This document shows, one piece after another, positions 37,436-45,590 of a DNA stretch of 64,000 nt. Positions within the stretch are counted from its first letter, which is position 1, and each line of letters starts with the position of its first letter. The stretch comes from JAFAFN01 sp963707555 (GTDB lineage: Bacteria; Actinomycetota; Acidimicrobiia; Acidimicrobiales; Microtrichaceae), in NCBI GenBank assembly GCA_963707555.1, contig CAVPQM010000009.1, positions 124,001-188,000 of the forward strand. Reading direction: 5' to 3'. The position numbers and the translations under genes are program-made. Below the pieces are notes generated by a model. The model saw only the letters and a program-made list of their open reading frames with translations, did no database searches and was not told the origin of the DNA.

Positions 37436-38740
37436 TCAGCCGAGTTGTTCGAGGCCTCCGGGACCGACGATCGACAGCACACGGGGTGAGCCGAACACCG
37501 TCGCCGCGGCAGCAGCGACGTCGTCGACGTCGACCGCGTCGATCAGCTCGAGGTGGCGTGCCAACGGCACGACCTCGCCCCGCACCGTCTCGGAGATGCC
37601 CAGCCGGGCACCACGCGAGCTCGGGTCCTCGAGTCCCAGCACCAACGACCCGCGCAGCGACCGCTTGGCACGGTCGAGCTCGTCGGGTCGGATGCCGTTG
37701 CGGCGCAGCTCCTCGACCTGTGCCTCGACGACCTCGAGCAGCTCCGCCGCCTTGGCCGTCCCGGTCGCGCACTGCACGGTGAGCGCCCCGGCATCGCTGT
37801 ACTGGGTCAGGCCCGAGACGATCGAGTACGTCAGACCGCGTTCCTCGCGCACCGTCTGGAACAGGCGCGACGACGGGCCGGAACCCAACACGTGGTTCAG
37901 CACGGTCAACGCGAAGCGACCCTCGTCGAGCGCACCCCGGGTGCGCCAGCCGAGCGCCAGGTGCGCGAGCTCGCCGCCACGGTCGTCTCGCACGGTCGCT
38001 GCGACCGCCGCTGGCGGCGAAGAGCGGCGCGGCGCCGAGCCCGAGGGACCCGCTCCGAACCGTTCGGCGACGTCGTCGACGAGTCGGTCGTGGTCGATGA
38101 GGCCCGATCCGGTGATCACCAGGTTCACCGGGCGATACCACTCGGCGAAGAACCCGGCGACGTCGTCACGGGTGAGCGCGTCGATGCTCTCGACGCTGCC
38201 CAGGACCTCTCGCCCCAAGGGATCACCGGGGAACAGGGCTTCGAAGAGCCGCACGCCGACCAGGTCCTCGGGGTCGTCGTCGGCCGCGGCGAGCTCCTCG
38301 AGGATGACCTCTCGCTCGCTGTCGAACTCCCCCGGACGCAGCGCCGGCTCGGCGACCACGTCGAGCAGGATCTCCGAGGCGACCTCGTACTCCGAGGCCG
38401 GCACCCGGGCGTAGTACGCCGTGTACTCGCTGCTCGTGTAGGCGTTCATGTCGCCGCCCACGCAGTCGATCTCGAGCGCGATGTCGAGGGCGTTGCGACG
38501 CTCGGTGCCCTTGAACAGCAGGTGTTCGAGGAAGTGCGACGAACCCGCACCCTCCGGGGACTCGTCCCGGCCGCCGATCCCGGCCCACACGGCCAGGGTC
38601 GCCGACGCGGCGTCGGGCACGCGGTCGGTCAGGACACGGACGCCGTTGGGCAGCACGGTGCGACGGACATCGACAACGGGCGGTGGCAAAGCCACCGCCC
38701 GCTGGATGTCGTCAGTGCTCTGGTGCGGCGTCGCCGTCAC
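37436..38740 (-). CDS. M16-family zinc peptidase (pitrilysin/PepR type)
   Basis: 434 aa. The inverted zinc motif is HFLEH (SSHFLEHLLFKGT), with the third ligand Glu in EREVILEELAAADDDP. Later the protein shows YRPVNLVITGSG and a C-terminal half with GSGPSSRLFQTVREERGLTY, the R/Y pair typical of this family. The start is GTG at 38740, overlapping the pnp stop (GTGA). pnp-M16 is a conserved pair in Gram-positive bacteria. There is no signal peptide, so it is cytoplasmic. Confidence 0.92.
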   Translation of the reverse strand: MTATPHQSTDDIQRAVALPPPVVDVRRTVLPNGVRVLTDRVPDAASATLAVWAGIGGRDESPEGAGSSHFLEHLLFKGTERRNALDIALEIDCVGGDMNAYTSSEYTAYYARVPASEYEVASEILLDVVAEPALRPGEFDSEREVILEELAAADDDPEDLVGVRLFEALFPGDPLGREVLGSVESIDALTRDDVAGFFAEWYRPVNLVITGSGLIDHDRLVDDVAERFGAGPSGSAPRRSSPPAAVAATVRDDRGGELAHLALGWRTRGALDEGRFALTVLNHVLGSGPSSRLFQTVREERGLTYSIVSGLTQYSDAGALTVQCATGTAKAAELLEVVEAQVEELRRNGIRPDELDRAKRSLRGSLVLGLEDPSSRGARLGISETVRGEVVPLARHLELIDAVDVDDVAAAAATVFGSPRVLSIVGPGGLEQLG

Positions 38741-41241
38741 CTGCGACCGCGGCCACCGCCGCCGCCACGGCCACCACGACCGCCGCCGGAGCCGCCACGA
38801 CCACCACGGTCGTTGCGATCACCGCCACGGTTGCCGCCACCGGAACGCACCGGAGCCGGACCGAGGTCACCGAAGGTCTCGGTGAGCTCTGCGTCGAAGC
38901 TCTCGGCGAAGTTCATCTCGATGCGGTCGCTCGACCCCTCCGAGGCCTCGGCCTCGCTGTCGGAGCCGGACACCGCGGAGTGGGCAGCGCCGTCGGCGCC
39001 ACCCTCACTCGCTTTTGGGGAGACGTCGTCCACCAGTGCCAGCGAGATCTTCCCGTTCGGGTCGATGTCGTCGACACGCACCTTGACGGCGTCACCCAGG
39101 TCGACGACGTCCTCGACACGGTCGATGCGCTTGCCGCCTCCGAGCTTGGAGATGTGCAGCAGGCCGTCCCGACCCGGGAGGATGTTCACGAACGCACCGA
39201 ACTTGGTGATGTTCACGACACGGCCGTCGTACTCGGCGCCGACCTCTGCGGTGGGCGGATCGAGGATGAGCTTGATCTGGCGCTCGGCCTCGGCCATCGC
39301 ACCGGCGTCGACCGCCGCGATCGCGACCGTGCCGACCATGCCGTCGTCGTCGACGCTGATGTTCGCGCCGGTCTCGGCCTGGATGGCGTTGATGACCTTG
39401 CCCTTCGGGCCGATGACCTCGCCGATCTTGTCGATCGGGATCTCGAAGCTGATGATCTTCGGGGCGGTCTCGGCGACCTCGTCACGAGGAGCAGCGATCG
39501 CGCTGGCCATCACGTCGAGGATCTGCAGACGAGCTTCCTTGGCCTGGTTGAGGGCCGCGGCGAGCACGTCGGAGGGGATGCCGTCGATCTTCGTGTCGAG
39601 CTGCAGCGCGGTGATGAACTCGGCGGTGCCGGCGACCTTGAAGTCCATGTCGCCGAAGGCGTCTTCCGCACCGAGGATGTCGGTGAGGGTGACGTACTTG
39701 CCGTCCGCGTAGATGAGGCCCATGGCGATGCCGGCGACCGGCGCCTTGATCGGCACACCGGCGTCCATCAGCGACAGGGTCGAGGCGCACACCGACGCCA
39801 TCGACGACGACCCGTTGGAGCCGAGGACCTCGGACACCAGACGGATCGTGTAGGGGAACTCCTCGAGCGAGGGCACCACCGGGAACACGGCGCGCTCGGC
39901 GAGGGCACCGTGGCCGATCTCACGACGCTTCGGGCCACGCATGAAGCCCGGCTCGCCGGTGGAGAACGGCGGGAAGTTGTAGTGGTGCAGGTAGCGCTTG
40001 CGGGTGATCGGGTCGATGCCGTCGATCATCTGGTCCATCTTCGCCATACCCAGGGTGGCGACGTTGAGGACCTGGGTCTCGCCACGCTGGAACAGGCCGG
40101 TGCCGTGCGCGGTGGGCAGGACGCCCACCTCGGCCGACAGCGGACGGAGATCGGCGAGGCCGCGGCCGTCGATGCGGGCGCCCTCGTTGACGATCCGCGA
40201 CCGGACGGTGGACTTCGACAGCGAGCGGAACGCGCTCTTCACGTGCTTGTTCGCCAACGTCGTGGCGACATCGGCGGGCTCGCCGGCTGCGACCGCTGTC
40301 TCGACCAGGTTCGGGACGAGGCGCTCGAGCAGCTCGTCACGCAGCGCGCCCTCGGCGGCGGTGCGCTCGGCCTTGTCGGCGATCTGCATGATCTCGGTGA
40401 TGCGCTCGGCGCCGAGTTCCTTGACCGACGCGTAGATGTCGTCGGAGTAGTCGACCTGCGGGGTGTAGTCCATGGTGCCGATCTCGCCCTTGGCGGCGAC
40501 GACACCTGCGACCAGCTCACGCTGGGCGGCGATGGCAGCCTTGATCGGCGCCTTCGCAGCCTCGAGCGCGGACGCCAGAGCGGCCTCGTCGACCTTCGGC
40601 GAGCCGTTCTCGTAGAGACCCCAGGCGGCTTCGGTGCCACCGGCCTCGACCATCATGACGGCGACATCGCCGTTGTCGAGCTCACGGCCGGCGACGACGA
40701 TCTCGAACGACGACTCGTCGCTCTCCTCGTAGGTCGGGTGGGCGATCCACTCGCCGTCGGCGTCGTAGGCCAGGCGGACGGCACCGATGGGACCCTCGAA
40801 CGGGATGTCCGAGATCATCAGGGCAGCCGACGCGGCGTTGATGGCGAGCACGTCGTACGGGTTGGCCTGATCGGCGCCGAGCACGGTGCCGACGATGTGG
40901 ACCTCGTTGCGGAAGTCCGACGGGAACGACGGGCGCAGCGGCCGGTCGATCAGACGACAGGTGAGGATCGCGGACTCGGGCGCACGGCCCTCACGGCGGA
41001 AGAACGAGCCGGGGATCTTGCCCGCGGCGTACATGCGCTCCTCGATGTCGACGGTGAGCGGGAAGAAGTCGATGCCCTCCCGGACGTGCCCGGCCGCGGT
41101 CGCGGTCACGAGGATTCGGGTGTCGCCGATGCCGGCGAGCACTGCGCCACCTGCGAGCCCGGCGAGCTTGCCGGTCTCCAGGGACATGATCTTCTCGTCG
41201 CCGGCACCAATCGGTGCCTCGACGCGGATAGCTGTGGCCAC
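38737..41241 (-). CDS. pnp: Polyribonucleotide nucleotidyltransferase
   Basis: A 3'-5' phosphorolytic exoribonuclease. I chose GTG 41241 (VATAIRVEAPIG) because AAGGAGG lies 5 bp upstream; longer readings have no site. 834 aa: two RNase PH domains (with FFRREGRAPESAILTCRLID and LPTAHGTGLFQRGETQVL), a KH domain (IDKIGEVIGPKGKVINAIQ), an S1 domain (GRVVNITKFGAFVNILPG) and a C-terminal RGG/GGR-rich tail (last ~40 residues) that could bind RNA. rpsO lies upstream, as in most bacteria. Confidence 0.96.
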   Translation of the reverse strand: MATAIRVEAPIGAGDEKIMSLETGKLAGLAGGAVLAGIGDTRILVTATAAGHVREGIDFFPLTVDIEERMYAAGKIPGSFFRREGRAPESAILTCRLIDRPLRPSFPSDFRNEVHIVGTVLGADQANPYDVLAINAASAALMISDIPFEGPIGAVRLAYDADGEWIAHPTYEESDESSFEIVVAGRELDNGDVAVMMVEAGGTEAAWGLYENGSPKVDEAALASALEAAKAPIKAAIAAQRELVAGVVAAKGEIGTMDYTPQVDYSDDIYASVKELGAERITEIMQIADKAERTAAEGALRDELLERLVPNLVETAVAAGEPADVATTLANKHVKSAFRSLSKSTVRSRIVNEGARIDGRGLADLRPLSAEVGVLPTAHGTGLFQRGETQVLNVATLGMAKMDQMIDGIDPITRKRYLHHYNFPPFSTGEPGFMRGPKRREIGHGALAERAVFPVVPSLEEFPYTIRLVSEVLGSNGSSSMASVCASTLSLMDAGVPIKAPVAGIAMGLIYADGKYVTLTDILGAEDAFGDMDFKVAGTAEFITALQLDTKIDGIPSDVLAAALNQAKEARLQILDVMASAIAAPRDEVAETAPKIISFEIPIDKIGEVIGPKGKVINAIQAETGANISVDDDGMVGTVAIAAVDAGAMAEAERQIKLILDPPTAEVGAEYDGRVVNITKFGAFVNILPGRDGLLHISKLGGGKRIDRVEDVVDLGDAVKVRVDDIDPNGKISLALVDDVSPKASEGGADGAAHSAVSGSDSEAEASEGSSDRIEMNFAESFDAELTETFGDLGPAPVRSGGGNRGGDRNDRGGRGGSGGGRGGRGGGGGRGRR

Positions 41242-41423
41242 TTGGCCCTCCTTCGATCCCCCTCGGGATCGTTCGGTGCGGTTCGGGCCAGCTCCCAGAC
41301 GTCGACGCCCGAGCGGATTCGTGCCAGCTCGGAGATCGGCAACCGGAAACTGACCGGCCTTCCGCACTCACTTGTTGTGATGTGTTCCGACCAGGCTACC
41401 CGACCCACGCCACCGGAACGCGA

Positions 41424-41450
41424 ACGGGGCCGGCTCGGCGCCGGCCCCGT
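41424..41450 (-). terminator. 11-bp stem hairpin between rpsO and pnp
   Basis: Arms 41424-41434 and 41440-41450 (ACGGGGCCGGC and its complement), loop 5 nt, 50 bp after the rpsO stop, followed on the minus strand by GTTCGCGTTCC. It may attenuate rpsO-pnp read-through. The remaining leader (41242-41423) probably holds a pnp promoter, but I cannot pick one out. Confidence 0.7.
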
Positions 41451-41499
41451 CCACGGTTCTCGGTTGTGCCTGGATCAGCGGCTCTGCAGCTGGCACGCC

Positions 41500-41781
41500 T
41501 CAGCGGCGCAGGCCCAGCTCGGCGATGACCGTGCGGTACCGCTCGATGTCGTTCTTCTTGAGGTAGTCCAGGAAGCGGCGGCGCTTGCCGACCAGCATCA
41601 GCAGACCACGACGGGAGTGGTGGTCCTTCTTGTGCATCTTCAGGTGCTCGGTCAGGTGGTTGATGCGGTCCGTCAGGAGCGCGATCTGCACCTCGGCCGA
41701 CCCGGTGTCGGCGGAGTCCTTGCCGAACTTCGTGATCGTGTCCGCCTTGGGCGGCAGGTTGGTGGGCTGACGATTGCCCAT
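41500..41781 (-). CDS. rpsO: Ribosomal protein S15
   Basis: 93 aa with the S15 signature: FGKDSADTGSAEVQIALLTD, then INHLTEHLKMHKKDHHSRRG, LLMLVGKRRRFLDYLKK and YRTVIAELGLRR. S15 binds the central domain of 16S rRNA early in 30S assembly. A strong GGAGG site sits 8 bp before the ATG at 41781. It is intact and is followed by pnp after a hairpin. Confidence 0.97.
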   Translation of the reverse strand: MGNRQPTNLPPKADTITKFGKDSADTGSAEVQIALLTDRINHLTEHLKMHKKDHHSRRGLLMLVGKRRRFLDYLKKNDIERYRTVIAELGLRR

Positions 41782-41914
41782 GGGGGTACCTCCGTGTTGG
41801 GTGTCCGACCCGGCCCCGATGACCGACAGCTCCGTGGGACGACCACGAGGGTCGTGCGAGGGAACCGCGAATCTCGGCGCGGTGGCCCGGCTGCTCAGCC
41901 GGGAAGGGACGACG

Positions 41915-43003
41915 TTAGCTCGCCGGCCTGCGGACCTGCCAGCTGTACTGCGGGGCCCGATGTCGCCCCACCACCCTGCGGCGTGTGTCCGCAGGGGTCA
42001 ACGTCAGGACGCGGGCCCCGGGGCGGTAGCAGACCCGCTCGACATCGGCGAGGGTCGGGCGCTGCTTGCGCACCCCTGCCGCACGCAGCGACGTCCGGAT
42101 GCTCTCGCCCAGCTCGGCCGACAGCAGATCGGCGATGATCGCCGGCAAGGTCTCGGGGTCCTTCAGGATCCACGAGTGACCGGCCCGTTCGATCGTGATG
42201 AGCACGCCGTCGGTGCGATCGACGGTGTCGCGTGCGGTGCGGTGGGGCACGGCCAGGTCCCAGGCGCCGTGCAGCACGAAGACGGGCACGTCGTGATCGC
42301 GCAGCGCGTCGAGGGCGTAGCGACTCGCCCGGGACCGCAGGATCGTCCACATCGGCCCGAGCAGCCGCCAGGGCTGCACAGCGTGCGCGGCGAACGTCGG
42401 CACGACCAGCCGCACCAGCTTCATGGCCTGACGCGGATCCGAGAACGTCGGGATCACCGTCATCGAGTCCAGCATCAGCAGACCTCCGACGACGTTCAGC
42501 AGCGGCGGCGCGACGCGGAACAGCTGGACCATGTGGTCCCAGGTGTCGCCCACGATCGCGTCGATCAGCACCACGCCGATCACCCGCTCCGGCCTGTTGG
42601 CGGCCATCCGGATGATGAGCTGCCCGCCCATCGAGTGTCCGGCGACCACGAAGCGTTCGATGCCCAGCTCGTCGATCGCGCGCCCCAGCAGGTCGGCGTA
42701 GTCGTTCAGGCTCTGGCCACTCAGCGGGAGGCCCTGGGTCGCGCCGTGCCCGGCGGTGTCGATGGCGATGACCTTGAAGCCCATCTTGACCAGACGGGAC
42801 AGGGACTGCGCGTACAGGAACCCCTCGGCCGAGAACCCGTGCACCACGACGAGCGGCACCCCCTTGCCGGCGACGGTCACCCCGACGCGATGACCGTCCT
42901 CGAGCACGATCTGGTGGCGTGCCAGACGAGGTGCGTCGACCGCGCCGTCGACGAACGGCGCATCGAGCGTGGGTCCCTCGATCGGGTCGGCAACCTCTGT
43001 CAT
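41915..43003 (-). CDS. Alpha/beta hydrolase
   Basis: 362 aa from ATG 43003 (MTEVADPIEG); a GTG at 43024 is less likely. The fold signature is VVVHGFSAEGFLYAQ (oxyanion), IDTAGHGATQG, the nucleophile elbow VVAGHSMGGQLIIR with Ser, an Asp in LHGAWDLAVPHRT and His in RAGHSWILKDPE. This is a complete Ser-Asp-His triad. The substrate is unknown. It lies between ribF and rpsO, interrupting an otherwise standard translation-gene order. Confidence 0.88.
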   Translation of the reverse strand: MTEVADPIEGPTLDAPFVDGAVDAPRLARHQIVLEDGHRVGVTVAGKGVPLVVVHGFSAEGFLYAQSLSRLVKMGFKVIAIDTAGHGATQGLPLSGQSLNDYADLLGRAIDELGIERFVVAGHSMGGQLIIRMAANRPERVIGVVLIDAIVGDTWDHMVQLFRVAPPLLNVVGGLLMLDSMTVIPTFSDPRQAMKLVRLVVPTFAAHAVQPWRLLGPMWTILRSRASRYALDALRDHDVPVFVLHGAWDLAVPHRTARDTVDRTDGVLITIERAGHSWILKDPETLPAIIADLLSAELGESIRTSLRAAGVRKQRPTLADVERVCYRPGARVLTLTPADTRRRVVGRHRAPQYSWQVRRPAS

Positions 43004-43113
43004 GGTGCGGATCCACCTCCCCACGCCGTGTGCCGCACGACACCCGACAAAACGTCAGCGTATCGGGAGCGCCCCACGGAACGGCTGATGGCCCCTCGGG
43101 CGGGCAGCGGCGA

Positions 43114-44076
43114 TCACAGGGCGAGCAGCTGCCGCGCCCGATCGCAGTCGGCGCGCAGCTGGGTCGCCAGCTCCTCGGCCGAGGCGAACCGGGCGTCGGC
43201 CCTGATGCGGTGCGTGAACTGCACCCGCACGTCCTTGCCGTACAGGTCACCGCTGAAGTCCAGGACGTGCACCTCGAGCAGCACCATGGCCTGGTCGTCG
43301 TAGAACGTCGGACGGCGCCCCACGTAGATCGCGGACGCCAGCGCCCGACCGCCGTCGACGTCGTCGCAGCGGAGCCACCCGGCGTAGATGCCGTCGGCCG
43401 GCATGAGCATCTCATCGGGGATCGCCACGTTCGCCGTCGGGAAGCCGAGCGTTCGGCCCCGTCGGTCACCCTGGACCACCGGACCTCGCATCTCGTAGGG
43501 ACGACCGAGACGGAGGTTCGCGTCGACGAGACGCCCTTCGTGCAGGTCCCGCCGGATCGCGGTCGACGACACCTGCGCGTCGTCGCGCGCCGCCTGTCCG
43601 TCCGAGCCCACGAGCTTGTGACCGAGCACCTCGAAGCCGAGCTCGGTGCCCATCTCCTCGAGCATCTCGACGTTGCCCCGCCGGCGGTGACCGAAGTGGA
43701 AGTCCTCTCCGACCACGACCTCACGGGCGCGCAGGCAGTCGACCAGCACGGTCCGCACGAAGTCCTCGGCGCTCTCGTTCGAACGCTCCTCGTCGAAGCG
43801 CACGACGAGCGCGTAGTCGACGCCGGTCTCGGCGAGCAGCTCGAGCTTCTGATCGAGCGTCGTCAGCAGCAGCGGGGCCGAGTCCGGCCGGATCACCTGG
43901 GCGGGATGGCGGTCGAAGGTGACGACGGCGGAGCGCATGCCCTGCTCCTGCGCCCGTCGCCGGACCTCGGCGATGACGGTCCGATGGCCCAGGTGCACGC
44001 CGTCGTACGCCCCGATCGTCACCACGGAGCCTTCGGGCGGAGCGGGGCAGGAGTCGTCGTCTCGGAGGATGTCCAC
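43114..44076 (-). CDS. ribF: Bifunctional riboflavin kinase/FAD synthetase
   Basis: Makes FMN and FAD. 320 aa. The N-terminal nucleotidyltransferase domain has TIGAYDGVHLGHRTVI and VVGEDFHFGHRRRGN, then STAIRRDLHEG; the C-terminal kinase domain has GRTLGFPTANVAIP, DGIYAGWL and LEVHVLDFSGDLYG. The frame is intact. It follows truB in the usual order infB-rbfA-truB-ribF-rpsO. Confidence 0.95.
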   Translation of the reverse strand: MDILRDDDSCPAPPEGSVVTIGAYDGVHLGHRTVIAEVRRRAQEQGMRSAVVTFDRHPAQVIRPDSAPLLLTTLDQKLELLAETGVDYALVVRFDEERSNESAEDFVRTVLVDCLRAREVVVGEDFHFGHRRRGNVEMLEEMGTELGFEVLGHKLVGSDGQAARDDAQVSSTAIRRDLHEGRLVDANLRLGRPYEMRGPVVQGDRRGRTLGFPTANVAIPDEMLMPADGIYAGWLRCDDVDGGRALASAIYVGRRPTFYDDQAMVLLEVHVLDFSGDLYGKDVRVQFTHRIRADARFASAEELATQLRADCDRARQLLAL

Positions 44077-44123
44077 GGCCGAACGCTATCCAGGGCTCGC
44101 GACATCAACCAGCGTGGGCAGTC

Positions 44124-45023
44124 TCAACCAGCGTCCGGTGCGGCGAGCACGATGGCTGGTTTCGCCGAGTCGTCGCGGTGCGCCTGGTAGACGGCGAGCA
44201 GCTCGTCGTCGGAGGCGACCACGGCCCACGGCCCGGGACCCTCGGCGCCCAGTGCGTCGAGTGACAGGACCCGCCCGTGGCGCACGAACCCGGCGAGCTC
44301 GTCGTCGACGTCGACACGTCCCAGGTGTCGCACACCCTCGATCACCGGCAACACGGCCAGCGACTCACCCAGGGGCTGTGCCTCGGACAGGTCGAAGGGC
44401 CCCACCGCGGTGCGCCGCAGCGCGCTCAGGTGCGCTCCCCCGCCGAGGGCCGTGCCGAGGTCGGCTGCCAACGACCGCACGTAGGTGCCCGACGAGCACT
44501 CCACCACGGCGTCCCAGACGAGCGGATCGTCGGTCGGGCTCAGGTCGAACCGGCGCACCGTCACGGGGCGGGCGGCCCGCTCGATCTCGATGCCCTCACG
44601 TGCGAGCTCGTGCAACCGCCGACCGTCGACCTGGATCGCGGACACCATCGGCGGCACCTGCTCGATCGGCCCCGTCAACGTCTCGGCGGCGGCGAGCACG
44701 GCAGCGGGCGCCAGACCCGCCATGTCGTGGGTGGCGGTCACCTCGCCGTCCGCGTCCAGGCTGTCGGTCTCGCTGCCGAACGTGATGCGGGCCTCGTAGG
44801 TCTTGTCGACACCCGTGATGAACGTCAGCAGACGGGTCGCCCGCCCGACGCCGAGCACCAGCACCCCGGTCGCCATCGGGTCGAGCGTGCCGGAGTGACC
44901 GACGCGACGGGTCCCGAGCAGACCCCTGGCCTTGGCGACGACGTCGTGACTCGTCCACCCGGAGGGCTTGTCGACGATGCAGATGCCGGTGGGGCCGTCG
45001 TCGGAACGTCGTCGGCGGCTCAC
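44124..45023 (-). CDS. truB: tRNA pseudouridine-55 synthase
   Basis: Forms pseudouridine 55 in the T loop. 299 aa from GTG 45023, which overlaps the rbfA stop (GTGA) and so decides the start. Motifs are ICIVDKPSGWTSHDVV, VGHSGTLDPMATGVLVL with the catalytic Asp, KTYEARITFG, and CSSGTYVRSLAADLG. The C-terminus is slightly longer than a minimal TruB and may be a PUA-like part. Confidence 0.95.
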   Translation of the reverse strand: MSRRRRSDDGPTGICIVDKPSGWTSHDVVAKARGLLGTRRVGHSGTLDPMATGVLVLGVGRATRLLTFITGVDKTYEARITFGSETDSLDADGEVTATHDMAGLAPAAVLAAAETLTGPIEQVPPMVSAIQVDGRRLHELAREGIEIERAARPVTVRRFDLSPTDDPLVWDAVVECSSGTYVRSLAADLGTALGGGAHLSALRRTAVGPFDLSEAQPLGESLAVLPVIEGVRHLGRVDVDDELAGFVRHGRVLSLDALGAEGPGPWAVVASDDELLAVYQAHRDDSAKPAIVLAAPDAG

Positions 45024-45484
45024 TCCGGCGGTTCGTCGCTCGACGTCGGTGCTGCGTCGGCGCCGGACTGCTCGCCGTCGCCCTGCTCGCGGTGATCGGG
45101 CTCTCCGTCGTCCTGCTGGCCGATGTCGCGGAGGATCTCCTCGATGCGCAGCGCGGACGACAGCACGGTGTCGGGACGGAACCTGATCTGCGGGGTGCGT
45201 CGCATCTGCACCGCCCGGTTGATCAGCTGCTGCACCTTCCAACGCTGCTCGTCGAGCGCCTCGGCCACCTCTTCGGAGCGGCCCTCCTCGTCGGCCGACA
45301 TGGCCGAGTAGAAGACGTCGGCGGTCTCGAGCGACCCGTCGACGTCGACCGCGGTGATCGTGACCAGCTCGAGCCGTTCGTCGCCGATGCGTTCGAGCTC
45401 GGACGCGACGATCTCGCGGAGCTGCTCGCCCACTCGATCGGTCCGGCTGAACTGACGCGGTGCAGAGTGTCGCCGACGTGCCAT
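45020..45484 (-). CDS. rbfA: Ribosome-binding factor A
   Basis: A 30S maturation factor with a KH-like fold. 154 aa from ATG 45484 (MARRHSAPRQFSRTDRVGEQ). The core has LREIVASELERIGDERLELV, ITAVDVDGSLETADVFYSAM and RRTPQIRFRPDTVL, followed by an acidic tail (residues 120-154) not essential in the family. It is the first gene of the rbfA-truB-ribF run, because the opposite-strand DUF4012 gene separates it from infB. A promoter should lie in 45485-45590. Confidence 0.93.
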   Translation of the reverse strand: MARRRHSAPRQFSRTDRVGEQLREIVASELERIGDERLELVTITAVDVDGSLETADVFYSAMSADEEGRSEEVAEALDEQRWKVQQLINRAVQMRRTPQIRFRPDTVLSSALRIEEILRDIGQQDDGEPDHREQGDGEQSGADAAPTSSDEPPE

Positions 45485-45590
45485 ACCGACATTGGTACCA
45501 CGCCCCCGAGGGTCCGCTGTCAGCGGTTTCGCGGCCGGGTGGAATTGCCCCGTCGAACGACGTTCGGTGATCGGGCACACTGAAGCGGTC

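Noticed and set aside
38683..42138. Very long plus-strand open frame antisense to pnp and rpsO
   Set aside because: It mirrors conserved pnp and rpsO codons, has no recognisable domain or ribosome site, and high-GC codon bias routinely opens antisense frames.
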